From Arcticibacterium sp964021845 (GTDB taxonomy: Bacteria; Bacteroidota; Bacteroidia; Cytophagales; Spirosomataceae): DNA of 64,000 nt. Shown here in pieces: positions 10,335-19,913 of this stretch (the first letter of the stretch is position 1; each line of letters begins with the position of its first letter). The notes beneath the pieces were generated by a model. It worked only from the letters and a program-made list of their open reading frames with translations. It was not told where the DNA came from and made no database searches. The position numbers and the translations under genes were made by a program. The stretch spans positions 124,001 to 188,000 of the forward strand of contig NZ_CAXHZC010000004.1 in NCBI RefSeq assembly GCF_964021845.1, in the 5' to 3' direction.

Positions 10335-10364
10335 AAAAAAGGTCAGCATTTGCTGACCTTTTTT
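10335..10364. terminator. Bidirectional intrinsic terminator
   Basis: A perfect inverted repeat, AAAAAAGGTCAGCA / TGCTGACCTTTTTT with a 2-base centre, lies between the convergent esterase and lpdA genes. T-runs follow the stem on both strands, so it can end transcripts from either side. Confidence 0.9.
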
Positions 10365-10383
10365 ACGTAAGTGACTGTCTAAA

Positions 10384-11790
10384 TTATGAATGTATAGACC
10401 TGTTATCAGTAGCAGCTAATGCCGCTTCTTTTACAGCCTCCATGTAAGTAGGGTGGGCGTGTGATATTCTCCCTAGGTCTTCTGCACTGGCTCTAAATTC
10501 CATTGCTGTAACACCTTCAGCTATCATATCTGCTGCTCTCGCACCTATAATATGCATTCCTAATACTTCGTCCGTTTCTTTATCTGCCAATACTTTTACT
10601 AAACCATCAGTATCTCCACTAGCTGTGGCTCTACCAAGGGCTTTATATGGGAATTGACCTTTTTTATAAGCTTTACCAGAAGCCTTTAATTCTTCTTCTG
10701 TAGCACCTACAGACGCTACTTCAGGCCATGTGTAAACTACACCAGGTATTAAGTTATAATGAATATGTGGTTTTTGACCTACTATGGTTTCTGCCACTAA
10801 AACACCTTCTTCTTCTGCTTTATGAGCTAGCATAGCTCCTTTGATAACATCGCCTATAGCATAAATGCCAGGTACTGATGTTTCAAGGCTATGGTCGTTT
10901 ACCTCTATCATTCCTCTTTTATCAGGAGTAATGCCAACGGCTTCTAGATTTAGTCTATCTGTATAGGCTTTTCTACCAATAGACACTAAGCAGTAGTCAC
11001 CTTTAAAGGTTACTGTCTCACCTTTGCTATTTTCTGCAGTTACTTCTATTTCTTTTCCAGTATTAGCAATGTTTGTCACTTTGGTGTTGAAGTTAAATTC
11101 AGCACCATGTTGTTTCTTTAGTACTTTTTGAAGCTCTTTTCCTAATGTGCCATCCATTGTAGGAATCATTCCTCCGGCAAATTCTATAAAAGTAACTTTG
11201 GCACCTAGTCTCGCATACACTGAACCTAATTCTGCACCAATTACTCCTGCACCAATTACTAAAAGGTTTTTAGGTACCTCCGTAAGGTTTAAAGCTTCTG
11301 TAGAAGTAATAATTCTTTTTCCGTCAAAATTCATAAACGGAAGAATGGTAGGTTTAGAGCCAGTGGCAATGATAACGTTAGTTCCTTTGATTTGCTCTTC
11401 TGTACCATCTGTCTTTGTAACTTTAACAGTGTTTTTGTCAATAAAAGAACCAAAACCATTGAAAACTTTGATTTTGTTTTTCTTCATCAAAAACTCAACA
11501 CCATTGTTCATCTTGCTTACCACGTCATTCTTTCTACCAATCATGGTTTTAAGATCAAATTTTGGTGCATTGATTTTAATACCATGCTCCGCAAAATGGT
11601 GCGTAGCGTTATGAAAATGTTCAGAGGAATCTAAAAGTGCTTTTGAAGGAATACAACCTACGTTAAGGCATGTTCCACCTAATACATCATATTTCTCAAT
11701 GATAGCTACTTTTTTGCCTAGTTGAGCTGCACGTATTGCCGCTACATATCCTCCAGGGCCAGAACCAATTACTATTACATCAAAATCCAT
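10384..11790 (-). CDS. lpdA: Dihydrolipoyl dehydrogenase (E3)
   Basis: The flavoprotein reoxidises dihydrolipoamide on the E2 lipoyl arm with NAD+, in the cytoplasm. It has 468 residues, normal for E3. Seen: the FAD-binding IGSGPGGYVAA near the N-terminus, the redox disulfide motif GGTCLNVGCIPS (Cys41 and Cys46), a second nucleotide-binding GAGVIGAELGS, the FAD motif GIYAIGDV, and the C-terminal His-Glu segment HAHPTYMEAV of the dimerisation domain. It is third in the sucA-sucB-lpdA series on this strand, about 60 bases after sucB, so it probably serves the 2-oxoglutarate dehydrogenase complex and perhaps also pyruvate dehydrogenase. Confidence 0.96.
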   Translation of the reverse strand: MDFDVIVIGSGPGGYVAAIRAAQLGKKVAIIEKYDVLGGTCLNVGCIPSKALLDSSEHFHNATHHFAEHGIKINAPKFDLKTMIGRKNDVVSKMNNGVEFLMKKNKIKVFNGFGSFIDKNTVKVTKTDGTEEQIKGTNVIIATGSKPTILPFMNFDGKRIITSTEALNLTEVPKNLLVIGAGVIGAELGSVYARLGAKVTFIEFAGGMIPTMDGTLGKELQKVLKKQHGAEFNFNTKVTNIANTGKEIEVTAENSKGETVTFKGDYCLVSIGRKAYTDRLNLEAVGITPDKRGMIEVNDHSLETSVPGIYAIGDVIKGAMLAHKAEEEGVLVAETIVGQKPHIHYNLIPGVVYTWPEVASVGATEEELKASGKAYKKGQFPYKALGRATASGDTDGLVKVLADKETDEVLGMHIIGARAADMIAEGVTAMEFRASAEDLGRISHAHPTYMEAVKEAALAATDNRSIHS

Positions 11791-11853
11791 AAGTCTATAT
11801 TTTAATAAAGGCAGAGCCTTTAAATATTTAGTTTTTAAAAATTGCTTCGAAAC

Positions 11854-13389
11854 TTAAACTTGAAGCATCATTCTCATTGGGTCTTCTAATAACTGCTTAA
11901 GTCTTACCAAGAAACTAACAGACTGCTTTCCGTCAATAGTTCTGTGGTCATAAGATAGAGCCAAATACATGATAGGTCTAATTTCTACCTGTCCGTTTAT
12001 GGCTACCGGCCTTTCTACTATATTATGCATTCCTAAAATAGCAGATTGAGGTGCATTGATTATAGGAGTAGACAACATTGAGCCAAATATTCCTCCATTG
12101 GTAATAGTGAATGTTCCGCCCGTCATTTCAGGAATAGTAAGTTTTCCGTCTCTTGCTTTTAAAGCCAAGCGAATTACTTCAGACTCAATTCCTGCAAAAG
12201 ATAACTTCTCTGCATTTCTAATCACAGGTACTACCAATCCTTTAGGAGCAGAAACTGCAATAGAAATATCTGTAAAGTCATTGAAAACTATTTCGTTACC
12301 GTCAATGTAAGCATTGATAGTAGGGAACTCTTGAAGAGCAATAGAACAAGCTTTAGTGAAGAAAGACATAAAACCAAGACCTACGCCATGGATATCTTTG
12401 AACTTCTCTTTGTAGCTTTTTCTTAAATCCATGATAGGCTTCATGTCAACCTCGTTAAAGGTGGTCAGCATAGCTGTCTCATTTTTAACAGCAACTAATC
12501 GCTTCGCAATAGTCTTACGAAGTGAAGTCATTTTCTCTCTTCGCTGACCTCTGTCTCCTTCAGAAACAGCAGGAGCTGCAGCTGCGGCAGGAGCAGGACT
12601 AGCTTTTGCTGGGGCTGCTTTCTGAGCGTTTTGAGCATCTTCTTTAGTTACTCTTCCGTCTACCCCCGTTCCTTTAACGGCACTAGCGTCAATTCCTTTT
12701 TCGGCAAGAATCTTAGCTGCGGATGGAGATGGATGACCAGAAGCATATGTGTCTTTTCCGGCGGCTGGCGTGCTAGCAGCAGCTGGAATTGCGGCAGGAG
12801 TAGGGGCTGCTGAGCTAGCTCCTGCACCTGCAGTTATTTTAGCAACCAAATCTCCTACTGGAATAACAGCACCTTCTTCAGCTATGATTTTTATTACCCC
12901 GGCACTTGGAGAAGGCAATTCAAAAGTGGCTTTATCTGATTCCAATTCACAGATGATTTCATCCATTTCAACGGTATCACCATCTTTCTTAACCCATGAA
13001 CTTAAAGTTACTTCTGTAATAGACTCACCCACACTGGGTACGGTAACTTCTATTATTTCACCAGAACCACTAGCAGCAGCGGGTGCGGCCGCAGGGGCTG
13101 CAGACTCTTCTACTTTTGGTGTTTCGGCTGGAGCAGGAGTAGAGGTGGCTTCTGCAGACTCTTCAATTCTACAAACCAGTGCACCTATCTCAAGTGTTTC
13201 TTCTTCTTGAGCTACAATTCTTAAAATTCCTGCGGCTTCTGCCGGCAATTCAAAAGTTGCTTTGTCGGATTCTAGTTCGCATATGATTTCATCCATTTCA
13301 ACAAAATCACCATCTTTTTTTACCCACGAGGCTATCGTAACTTCCGTTACTGATTCACCTACTGAAGGTACTTTCATTTCAACTGCCAT
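11854..13389 (-). CDS. sucB: 2-oxoglutarate dehydrogenase E2, dihydrolipoyl succinyltransferase, with two lipoyl domains
   Basis: This is the TCA-cycle core enzyme that moves succinyl groups from the E1-bound intermediate to CoA. It has 511 residues. Two near-identical lipoyl domains each carry ELESDKATFELP, with the lipoylated lysines at residues 43 and 153. They are joined by an Ala/Pro/Glu-rich flexible linker (about 80-112), followed by a second Ala-rich linker and a peripheral-subunit-binding domain near 215-260 (PSPSAAKILAEKGID). The catalytic domain ends with SYDHRTIDGKQSV, holding the acetyltransferase His and Asp. The E2o assignment rests on adjacency to sucA. Classical E2o has one lipoyl domain, so the duplication is notable. 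Four bases separate it from sucA upstream. Confidence 0.95.
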   Translation of the reverse strand: MAVEMKVPSVGESVTEVTIASWVKKDGDFVEMDEIICELESDKATFELPAEAAGILRIVAQEEETLEIGALVCRIEESAEATSTPAPAETPKVEESAAPAAAPAAASGSGEIIEVTVPSVGESITEVTLSSWVKKDGDTVEMDEIICELESDKATFELPSPSAGVIKIIAEEGAVIPVGDLVAKITAGAGASSAAPTPAAIPAAASTPAAGKDTYASGHPSPSAAKILAEKGIDASAVKGTGVDGRVTKEDAQNAQKAAPAKASPAPAAAAAPAVSEGDRGQRREKMTSLRKTIAKRLVAVKNETAMLTTFNEVDMKPIMDLRKSYKEKFKDIHGVGLGFMSFFTKACSIALQEFPTINAYIDGNEIVFNDFTDISIAVSAPKGLVVPVIRNAEKLSFAGIESEVIRLALKARDGKLTIPEMTGGTFTITNGGIFGSMLSTPIINAPQSAILGMHNIVERPVAINGQVEIRPIMYLALSYDHRTIDGKQSVSFLVRLKQLLEDPMRMMLQV

Positions 13390-13392
13390 GAT

Positions 13393-16179
13393 CTATATAT
13401 TCTCTTTATTAGTCAAATCAAATGCTTTATTAATAATATTGGTTTGTCCCTGCTGGTGATATTTGGTATATCCAGTAGCTGGGGATGCACTTTTCTTTCT
13501 CGCTATTAAATCGGAGATTCCAATTTCTGGGAATTCACGAAGAATAAACGACCAAGCACCCATGTTTTGAGGTTCTTCTTGAACCCAAATCGTTTGTACT
13601 TTTTCAGGATAACTAGCCAATAACTCTGTTACCTGATGCTTAGGGAAAGGATGAAGTTGCTCTACACGAAGTATAGCCACATCCTTTCTCTTATCTGCTT
13701 GCTGCTTTTCTAATAAGTCAAAGTAAATTTTACCAGAGCATAATAATACTCTTTTCACCTTTTTAGGGTCAGCGTAATCATCACCATAAGTCTCTTTAAA
13801 CTTAGTACCAGGTAAGAACTCTTCCATTTTAGAAATAGCTCCCGGATGACGAAGCATCGATTTTGGAGACATATGCACACATGGCTTCCTGAAAGGAAGT
13901 GCCAACTGTCTTCTTAACATATGGAAGAAGTTGGCAGGCGTAGTACATGCACATACATACATGTTATACTCCGCAGCTAACTGTAAAAACCTTTCTGGTC
14001 TAGCATTTGAGTGCTCTGGCCCTTGTCCTTCATAACCATGAGGTAAAAGAAGTACCAAACCATTCTGAGTTTTCCACTTAGATTCCGCTGCCGAAATAAA
14101 TTGGTCAATCATGGTTTGTGCACCATTAGCAAAATCACCAAACTGAGCTTCCCAAATTACCAATGCATTAGGATTAGCCAGTGCATAACCGTATTCAAAA
14201 CCCATTACAGCATATTCAGACAGAAGCGAGTTGTAAAGCTCTATTTTTCCTTGTCCTTCTTTGATGTGTTCTAGGTTGCTGTATGTTTCGTTGGTGACGG
14301 TGTCATGTAAGACAGCATGCCTGTGTGAGAATGTGCCTCTTTGTACATCCTGCCCTGTCATTCTTAACCATTTGGCGTCATTCAAGATCGAACCAAAAGC
14401 CATTAGTTCGGCTGCCGCCCAATTGAATTCTTTTTCTCCCGCAAAAATGCTTTCCCTTTCAGCAAGCACTTTCGTGATTTGTTTAATGGCCTTAAAACCT
14501 TTGGGTATATTTGATAATGCCTTACCTATGAGGGCTATGGCATCTTTATCAATTCCAGTTTCAGGAGAAACTAAGAAGTCTTCCTTTTTAGACTTACGAA
14601 GCTCCTGCCAATCTCTCTCAAGTTTTGGCACTTCATAAGGCAATTGTCTTTGTTTAACTTTTGCAAGTAACTCTTGAAGATTGCTATCAAAGGAAGCTTT
14701 TAATTGCTTGGCTAAACCAATGTTATCTTCCCCTTGGTCTTTAAGTTTTTGCAAATAGACATCACGAGGATTCTTATGCTTATTGATGTATTTATACATG
14801 GCAGGCTGCGTGAACTTAGGTTCGTCAGCCTCGTTATGACCGTATTTACGGTAACATATCATGTCAATAAATACATCTTTATTAAATTCCTGTCTAAATT
14901 CAATAGCCAATTGCATGGCATAAACCACTGCTTCTGGGTCATCTCCATTTACATGGAAAATAGGTGTGTCTAATATTTTAGCTACATCAGAACAGTAAAG
15001 GCTTGAGCGAGCGTCGTCATTGTCCGTAGTAAAACCTACTTGGTTATTGATAATGAAATGTATGGCACCGCCTACGTAATAACCAGGTAGGTTTGACATT
15101 TGGGCTATTTCATAAGCAATACCTTGCCCCGCTAAAGATGCGTCACCATGTATAATGATTGGCAAAATCTTATCATAAATATCATCAAAGTCATTAATCT
15201 TTCTACCATGACTTTCATAATGTCCATCTGCTCTAGCTCTCGCATAGCCTAGAACTACAGGGTCTACAGCCTCAAGGTGAGAAGGGTTTGACATTAGTTT
15301 AAGACTAACTCTTTTTCCTGCAGGTGTAAGAACCTGAGAGGTATAGCCCATATGATACTTTACATCACCATCGCTATACTCTTCTTCTTCAATGTTTTCT
15401 TCAAATTCATTGAAAATTTGCTCATAAGGTTTTTGCATAATGTTGGTTAAAACATTAAGTCTACCTCTGTGAGCCATACCTATAACTACTTCTTCTACGC
15501 CTAATTCAGCACCTTTTAAAATGGCTGCGTCTAAACCAGGGATGGTAGACTCGCCACCTTCTATAGAAAAACGTTTCTTTCCAAGGTATTTAGTATGTAG
15601 GAAATTTTCAAAAGCCGCAGCTTCATTTAGTTTCTTTAAAATTCTTTTCTGTTGTTCTGCCGAAGGTTTGAAGTCGATGTATTCTCCTTCAATCTTTCTT
15701 CTAAACCAGCCTTTAATTTTTCTATCTCTTATATATTGGTATTCAAAACCGATAGGTCCAAGATAGACTTTTCTTAGCTTGTCGTTAATTTCTCTTAAAG
15801 TAGCAGGTCGGCCTAACACCTCTATTCCTGCTTCAAAAATAGTGTCTAAGTCAGCCTCAGAAAGTTTAAAGTCTTCTAAGTCTAAACTTGGATTGTGTTT
15901 TCGTTCTGGCCAAAGAGGATTGATTTTAGCAGCCATATGGCCACGGGCTCTAATCCCTCTGATAAGATGAACTACTTCGATTTCTTTTCGGACGTGTTCA
16001 TTTGATTTGTCTGTTCCGGTATTGGTAGTACCGTTGCTTTTCCAGGTTTCGGAAAACTCAAAACCTTTAAAGAAATTACGCCAGCTTTCATCTACTGATT
16101 CAGGATTTTCTTTGAACTGCTCATAGAGTGATTCTATAGCTGAGACGTCTGCATTTGCCAAGTAAGAGTACTGGTCCAT
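13393..16179 (-). CDS. sucA: 2-oxoglutarate dehydrogenase E1
   Basis: The thiamine-diphosphate enzyme decarboxylates 2-oxoglutarate and passes succinyl to the E2 lipoyl group. It has 928 residues, the usual length. The N-terminal E2-binding motif SIESLYEQFKENPESVDESW-like region (residues 14-34) and the FKGFEF segment are typical, as are GMAHRGRLNVL, the ThDP site HGDASLAGQG with downstream INNQVGFTT, RKYGHNEADEP, and the C-terminal half with SHRHAVLHD and the HGYEGQGPEHS loop. It is the first gene of the sucA-sucB-lpdA operon. A -7 type box TAACTTTG at 16223-16230 on this strand would give a leader of about 37 bases. Confidence 0.96.
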   Translation of the reverse strand: MDQYSYLANADVSAIESLYEQFKENPESVDESWRNFFKGFEFSETWKSNGTTNTGTDKSNEHVRKEIEVVHLIRGIRARGHMAAKINPLWPERKHNPSLDLEDFKLSEADLDTIFEAGIEVLGRPATLREINDKLRKVYLGPIGFEYQYIRDRKIKGWFRRKIEGEYIDFKPSAEQQKRILKKLNEAAAFENFLHTKYLGKKRFSIEGGESTIPGLDAAILKGAELGVEEVVIGMAHRGRLNVLTNIMQKPYEQIFNEFEENIEEEEYSDGDVKYHMGYTSQVLTPAGKRVSLKLMSNPSHLEAVDPVVLGYARARADGHYESHGRKINDFDDIYDKILPIIIHGDASLAGQGIAYEIAQMSNLPGYYVGGAIHFIINNQVGFTTDNDDARSSLYCSDVAKILDTPIFHVNGDDPEAVVYAMQLAIEFRQEFNKDVFIDMICYRKYGHNEADEPKFTQPAMYKYINKHKNPRDVYLQKLKDQGEDNIGLAKQLKASFDSNLQELLAKVKQRQLPYEVPKLERDWQELRKSKKEDFLVSPETGIDKDAIALIGKALSNIPKGFKAIKQITKVLAERESIFAGEKEFNWAAAELMAFGSILNDAKWLRMTGQDVQRGTFSHRHAVLHDTVTNETYSNLEHIKEGQGKIELYNSLLSEYAVMGFEYGYALANPNALVIWEAQFGDFANGAQTMIDQFISAAESKWKTQNGLVLLLPHGYEGQGPEHSNARPERFLQLAAEYNMYVCACTTPANFFHMLRRQLALPFRKPCVHMSPKSMLRHPGAISKMEEFLPGTKFKETYGDDYADPKKVKRVLLCSGKIYFDLLEKQQADKRKDVAILRVEQLHPFPKHQVTELLASYPEKVQTIWVQEEPQNMGAWSFILREFPEIGISDLIARKKSASPATGYTKYHQQGQTNIINKAFDLTNKENI

Positions 16180-16222
16180 TTAATTTTTTATAATGCTTAA
16201 AGCTCTGATAAGATAGGAAAGG

Positions 16223-16230
16223 CAAAGTTA
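16223..16230 (-). promoter_or_regulatory. Candidate -7 box for sucA-sucB-lpdA
   Basis: Reads TAACTTTG on the minus strand, a match to TAnnTTTG, about 44 bases before the sucA ATG. The -33 region is not convincing. Confidence 0.42.
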
Positions 16231-16376
16231 AAATTTGCTTTTAAAACGAAGTAACAATAAGCCTTTTTTCTCTGCGAATTATACCTAATTATTTATTTAG
16301 GTCAAGGTATTACCACTTTTTGTTAATTATAGTACAGTTATTTTTGGTCAAATTGTATTATTCTGATTGTTTTTTG

Positions 16377-17264
16377 CTAGAAGGAATTCAATAAAGGAGT
16401 TTCTTCATGAAAACCAAAGACATCATATCTGAACATGAGCTGAATTAAACCATTAGAATTTATAAAGCCTGTATTGGAAGTGAACAATCTCAAAGGTTTC
16501 GGGTCATAGGAGATACCAACGGTCGCGGTTTCTGCTATTCTTAATTCAGCAGAGCTGATGGTATTCAAGCCTTTACTGTCTCTAAATCTTAAACTTGCAC
16601 CAAGTGCTAGTTTCTCTGCAAGCCATAATTTTGGATTGACGTGAAAGAAGTTTGCGTTTTCGTATTTAAGGTCGAGCCCTGCTAGCGTACTGATATTCAG
16701 GTTAACGTTCTGTGCTAATTTTAAGCGATAGCCAAGCATTAGATTTATAGGCTGATAAACTGCAGTAAAGAAGTTGCTCTTAGCATATAATGTAGGGCTG
16801 GAGATACTCAGAAAACCATTTTCCGAGAAAGCAGCAAAACCTAATCCAAAGAAAGGGCTAAGCTGCTGGGTGAAATTTTGAGACCCCACGAGATTAGGAG
16901 ATACGGTAAAGCCACCATTTAAACCTATTTTAAGTTTGGCAGCATCGGTGTTAATGGTATAGGCATAAGATAGACCTAAGCCGCTGCTAGTATTTCCTGT
17001 GATTGAATTTCTATACCCCTGAAAACCTAATGAACTTTTGCTAGTGCCTAGTTTTCCTTCTAGCGAAACGATTTGAGAAATTAAGTTTGGCCTAAAGTTG
17101 CCGCTAAATTGATTCCCAAGCATAGCTGTTACCCCAACATTCCCTCTTTCTCCGGCAAATGCAGGATTTATGGCAAGGAAATTAAATTGGTACTGGTCTG
17201 CTAAGCCAAATTGTGAGAAGGCTGTTTGCGAGAAAAGTAAAAAAAGAAAGAGTATTTTTTTCAT
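16377..17264 (-). CDS. PorP/SprF-family T9SS membrane protein (second copy)
   Basis: This outer membrane beta-barrel protein of 295 residues has a signal peptide ending AFSQ and the family hallmark near the N-terminus, YQFNFLAINPAFAG followed by GNVGVTAMLGNQF. PorP/SprF proteins are needed for export or surface attachment of T9SS substrates with type B sorting domains; SprF of Flavobacterium johnsoniae is the characterised example. It lies downstream of the PorE-like gene but behind a terminator hairpin at 17325-17353, so it may be expressed separately or by read-through. It is shorter and more divergent than the other copy at 19914-20921. Confidence 0.85.
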   Translation of the reverse strand: MKKILFLFLLFSQTAFSQFGLADQYQFNFLAINPAFAGERGNVGVTAMLGNQFSGNFRPNLISQIVSLEGKLGTSKSSLGFQGYRNSITGNTSSGLGLSYAYTINTDAAKLKIGLNGGFTVSPNLVGSQNFTQQLSPFFGLGFAAFSENGFLSISSPTLYAKSNFFTAVYQPINLMLGYRLKLAQNVNLNISTLAGLDLKYENANFFHVNPKLWLAEKLALGASLRFRDSKGLNTISSAELRIAETATVGISYDPKPLRLFTSNTGFINSNGLIQLMFRYDVFGFHEETPLLNSF

Positions 17265-17324
17265 GTGATTGTTTCAAAATCAAACCTAACAAAATTAGGT
17301 CAAATATGATGCTATGAAAACAAA

Positions 17325-17353
17325 AAAGCCGCCAGCGGTTAGCGGGCGGCTTT
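17325..17353 (-). terminator. Intrinsic terminator after the PorE-like gene
   Basis: A 9-bp stem, AAAGCCGCC / GGCGGCTTT, has an 11-base interior that can pair further. Read on the minus strand it is followed by a T-run. It sits 17 bases past the OmpA-family stop and before the second PorP gene. Confidence 0.85.
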
Positions 17354-17369
17354 AGAAATAATATTTTAA

Positions 17370-19859
17370 TTATTGCATTTGAATAATTTCAAATTCTGTT
17401 CTTCTGTTTGCTTGGTGCTGAGCTTCAGAGCATTTTACCCCATCTACACATCCATTAGTGATTCTAGACTCGCCATAACCGGCATAAGTAACTCTATTTC
17501 TACTAACGCCTCTTTTGAATAGATACTCTGCAGATTCTTTAGCTCTTCCTTCAGATAGTTTCTGATTAAAAGCTTTTGGGCTTCTGCTATCTGTATGTGA
17601 AGAAAGTTCAATTTTCATTCCAGGATATTCACGCATCAGTTTGACTAATTTGTCAATTCCCTCACGAGCGTCGGCTCTTATGTCGCATTTTCCATAATTG
17701 AAGTAAATGTTTTCAATAGCTACAATATCTCCAGAACCAAACATCATGATGTCTGCTGTTACCCCGCCATTGGCACAACTTAGTTTTGAAACTGTTTTTC
17801 CATGAGAGGCTAGGTCTGCCTTTGTTCCACTTAAGGTGTAGTCACAACCTTCGGCAACTATGAATTCATAGTACCCAGAATCGTCGGTATACGCCGTTTG
17901 AGTACTTCCGTCACATTCGTTTCTTAAGGTAACTAAAACGCCATCAACAGGGTTACTAGTATTTTGCATTAACACACGACCTCTAATGGTACAAGAAGTG
18001 TTATTTGAAAAACCGCTTTCAGAAAGTCCACTTTCGGGACCTTGCAAACCACCCGATTGACCTGAATTGTTGCCAGCTAGAGCGTCTTTGTCAGTAGGAG
18101 TAGTCATTGGGATTTCTAAGCGAGTAGGCTCTCCGTCACACTCATCAGTAGTTAGGCTTATAATATTCGGATTGTAACCATCTCTACTTGCAGAGAAAGT
18201 AAATTCAGTATTGCTATCTAGATTTTCTAATGTTAGACTTCCATCTTCATTGGTGATTCCTTCTTGAATGTTGCCTTTGGCATCAGTATATTCTATAACT
18301 ACATTATCAAGAGGCATTTTAGTTTCGGCATCATATGCTGCAATAATTAAATCGCAATTTTGTTGAAGTTCACATTCTCTTTCAAATTTGTAAATATCGT
18401 CATCATCGCCACCTCTTTTTCTATTAGAACTGAAGTAACCTGATTTTCTCAAGCCATCAGTTAACATTCCAAAATCATCTTGGCTAGAATTAATTGGTGT
18501 TCCTAAGTTTTCAGGAGTAGTTAAAGCTTCTGTAGCATTAAGTTTAACAAAGAAAATATCTAATCCACCAAGTCCTGGAAGTCCTTCTGACGAGAAATAT
18601 AGGTCGCCATTTTCATCAATGTAAGGGAACATTTCATTACCCTTTGTGTTAATTTGTGGTCCTAAATTTATAGGTTGAGACCAGTTTCCATTGTCAATTT
18701 TTGCAGCATAAATATCAGTTCCACCAAACCCACCTGGCATATCAGAAGCAAAGAAAAGATAATCTTCTTCTGGAGATAAGGTAGGGTGACCAGTAGAGTA
18801 CTCACTGCTATTAAATGGAAGCTCTGCTATATCTGTCCAGCTATTTTTGTCAGCATTAGCAATGTATAATTTTAGTTTGTTAATACCATCTGAACTCTTT
18901 TCTGCTTTCCCTTTTACAAAGTTGTTTCGAGTGAAAATTACGCGTTGCCCATCTTTGAAAAAGGCTGAAGGACCTTCGTGATACTTAGAGTTGATATCGC
19001 CATCAAATCTTTCAGAGTCAGTTTCTGGACTGTCGCCATAACCATGACCCAAAGAAATACCTCTTCCAAAAGAGCCTAAGGTTTCCGAATCATTGGCTGT
19101 TGGTGCTGTATATTCGTCAGAGCCTACCAGGCCTACTCCCTTTTTCTTTTTAGTTTTTGAACTACTTGTTTCTTCTGAAGAGCTTCCTCCCAAACCTGCT
19201 GCTGAAGAGCTTCCGCCCAATGCTGCTAAATCTTCTAAAAAGAATAAATCAAGGAAAGGTGTTTCGCTCCATTGAAATACTCTGCTAACTCCGGCTGTAT
19301 TTTGTCTGTTTGAAACGAAAACCAGCCCATTTCTGAAATAAGAAGGGCTAAAGTCTGACGCCGTTGTATTTATAGAGAGATAATCTACATTGTAGCAGTC
19401 TGCGTTTTTAGAAAGTACAGATACGTCACTGTATAGCTTAGAAAACTCCTCACCTCTAGGGTCATTTGAAGCTTTGTCATTGTAAATATTATAAATGTTT
19501 TGCGACTCTTGATATTTACCATTGCTGGCAAGTACCTGTGCATATTTTAAATATACTACTGGATCTGCGTTAACATCTGCATCACCATTAAAAAGCTCAT
19601 TGAAGACCCTTTCGGCATTTGCATTATCTTTTAATTTGCAGTAACTATCTGCAAGCTTTATTCTGGCAAGCTTAGCATTTTCTGGGTCAATACCTTTTTT
19701 AGTCAAAGCTTGTTCATAAGCTTCAATGGCTTTGACGAAAGATAAATTGTCATAATGATGTTCGGCCATTTTTAGCAGTGACTGCTGTGCTATGGCGGAC
19801 ATTGTGACTACTAAGCCTAGCATCACCAAAAGGGTAGTTTTTTTGATTCTGGCTATCAT
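17370..19859 (-). CDS. PorE-like OmpA-family protein: TPR, PD40 propeller, carboxypeptidase-regulatory domains
   Basis: This periplasmic or outer-membrane protein of 829 residues has the domain order known from the T9SS component PorE. After a signal peptide (1-24) comes a TPR-like region (about 27-150, HHYDNLSFVKAIEAYEQAL). A WD40/PD40 beta-propeller follows (about 170-500; repeats such as EEDYLFFASDMPGGFGG and DLYFSSEGLPGLGG), then two carboxypeptidase-regulatory-like folds (about 505-590 and 635-705). The OmpA C-terminal peptidoglycan-binding domain (about 715-829) shows IYFNYGKCDIR, LSSHTDSR and QANRRTEFEI. A Ser/Gly/Lys-rich insert (about 215-250) breaks the propeller. It is flanked by two PorP/SprF genes and a giant type B substrate, so it probably anchors this secretion system to peptidoglycan. 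Whether it is the housekeeping PorE or a paralogue cannot be decided here. Confidence 0.85.
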   Translation of the reverse strand: MIARIKKTTLLVMLGLVVTMSAIAQQSLLKMAEHHYDNLSFVKAIEAYEQALTKKGIDPENAKLARIKLADSYCKLKDNANAERVFNELFNGDADVNADPVVYLKYAQVLASNGKYQESQNIYNIYNDKASNDPRGEEFSKLYSDVSVLSKNADCYNVDYLSINTTASDFSPSYFRNGLVFVSNRQNTAGVSRVFQWSETPFLDLFFLEDLAALGGSSSAAGLGGSSSEETSSSKTKKKKGVGLVGSDEYTAPTANDSETLGSFGRGISLGHGYGDSPETDSERFDGDINSKYHEGPSAFFKDGQRVIFTRNNFVKGKAEKSSDGINKLKLYIANADKNSWTDIAELPFNSSEYSTGHPTLSPEEDYLFFASDMPGGFGGTDIYAAKIDNGNWSQPINLGPQINTKGNEMFPYIDENGDLYFSSEGLPGLGGLDIFFVKLNATEALTTPENLGTPINSSQDDFGMLTDGLRKSGYFSSNRKRGGDDDDIYKFERECELQQNCDLIIAAYDAETKMPLDNVVIEYTDAKGNIQEGITNEDGSLTLENLDSNTEFTFSASRDGYNPNIISLTTDECDGEPTRLEIPMTTPTDKDALAGNNSGQSGGLQGPESGLSESGFSNNTSCTIRGRVLMQNTSNPVDGVLVTLRNECDGSTQTAYTDDSGYYEFIVAEGCDYTLSGTKADLASHGKTVSKLSCANGGVTADIMMFGSGDIVAIENIYFNYGKCDIRADAREGIDKLVKLMREYPGMKIELSSHTDSRSPKAFNQKLSEGRAKESAEYLFKRGVSRNRVTYAGYGESRITNGCVDGVKCSEAQHQANRRTEFEIIQMQ

Positions 19860-19913
19860 GATTATTTTATTTATAAACCAAATTAATGGTCAGTTTTTTA
19901 TGTAATAGTGTGA

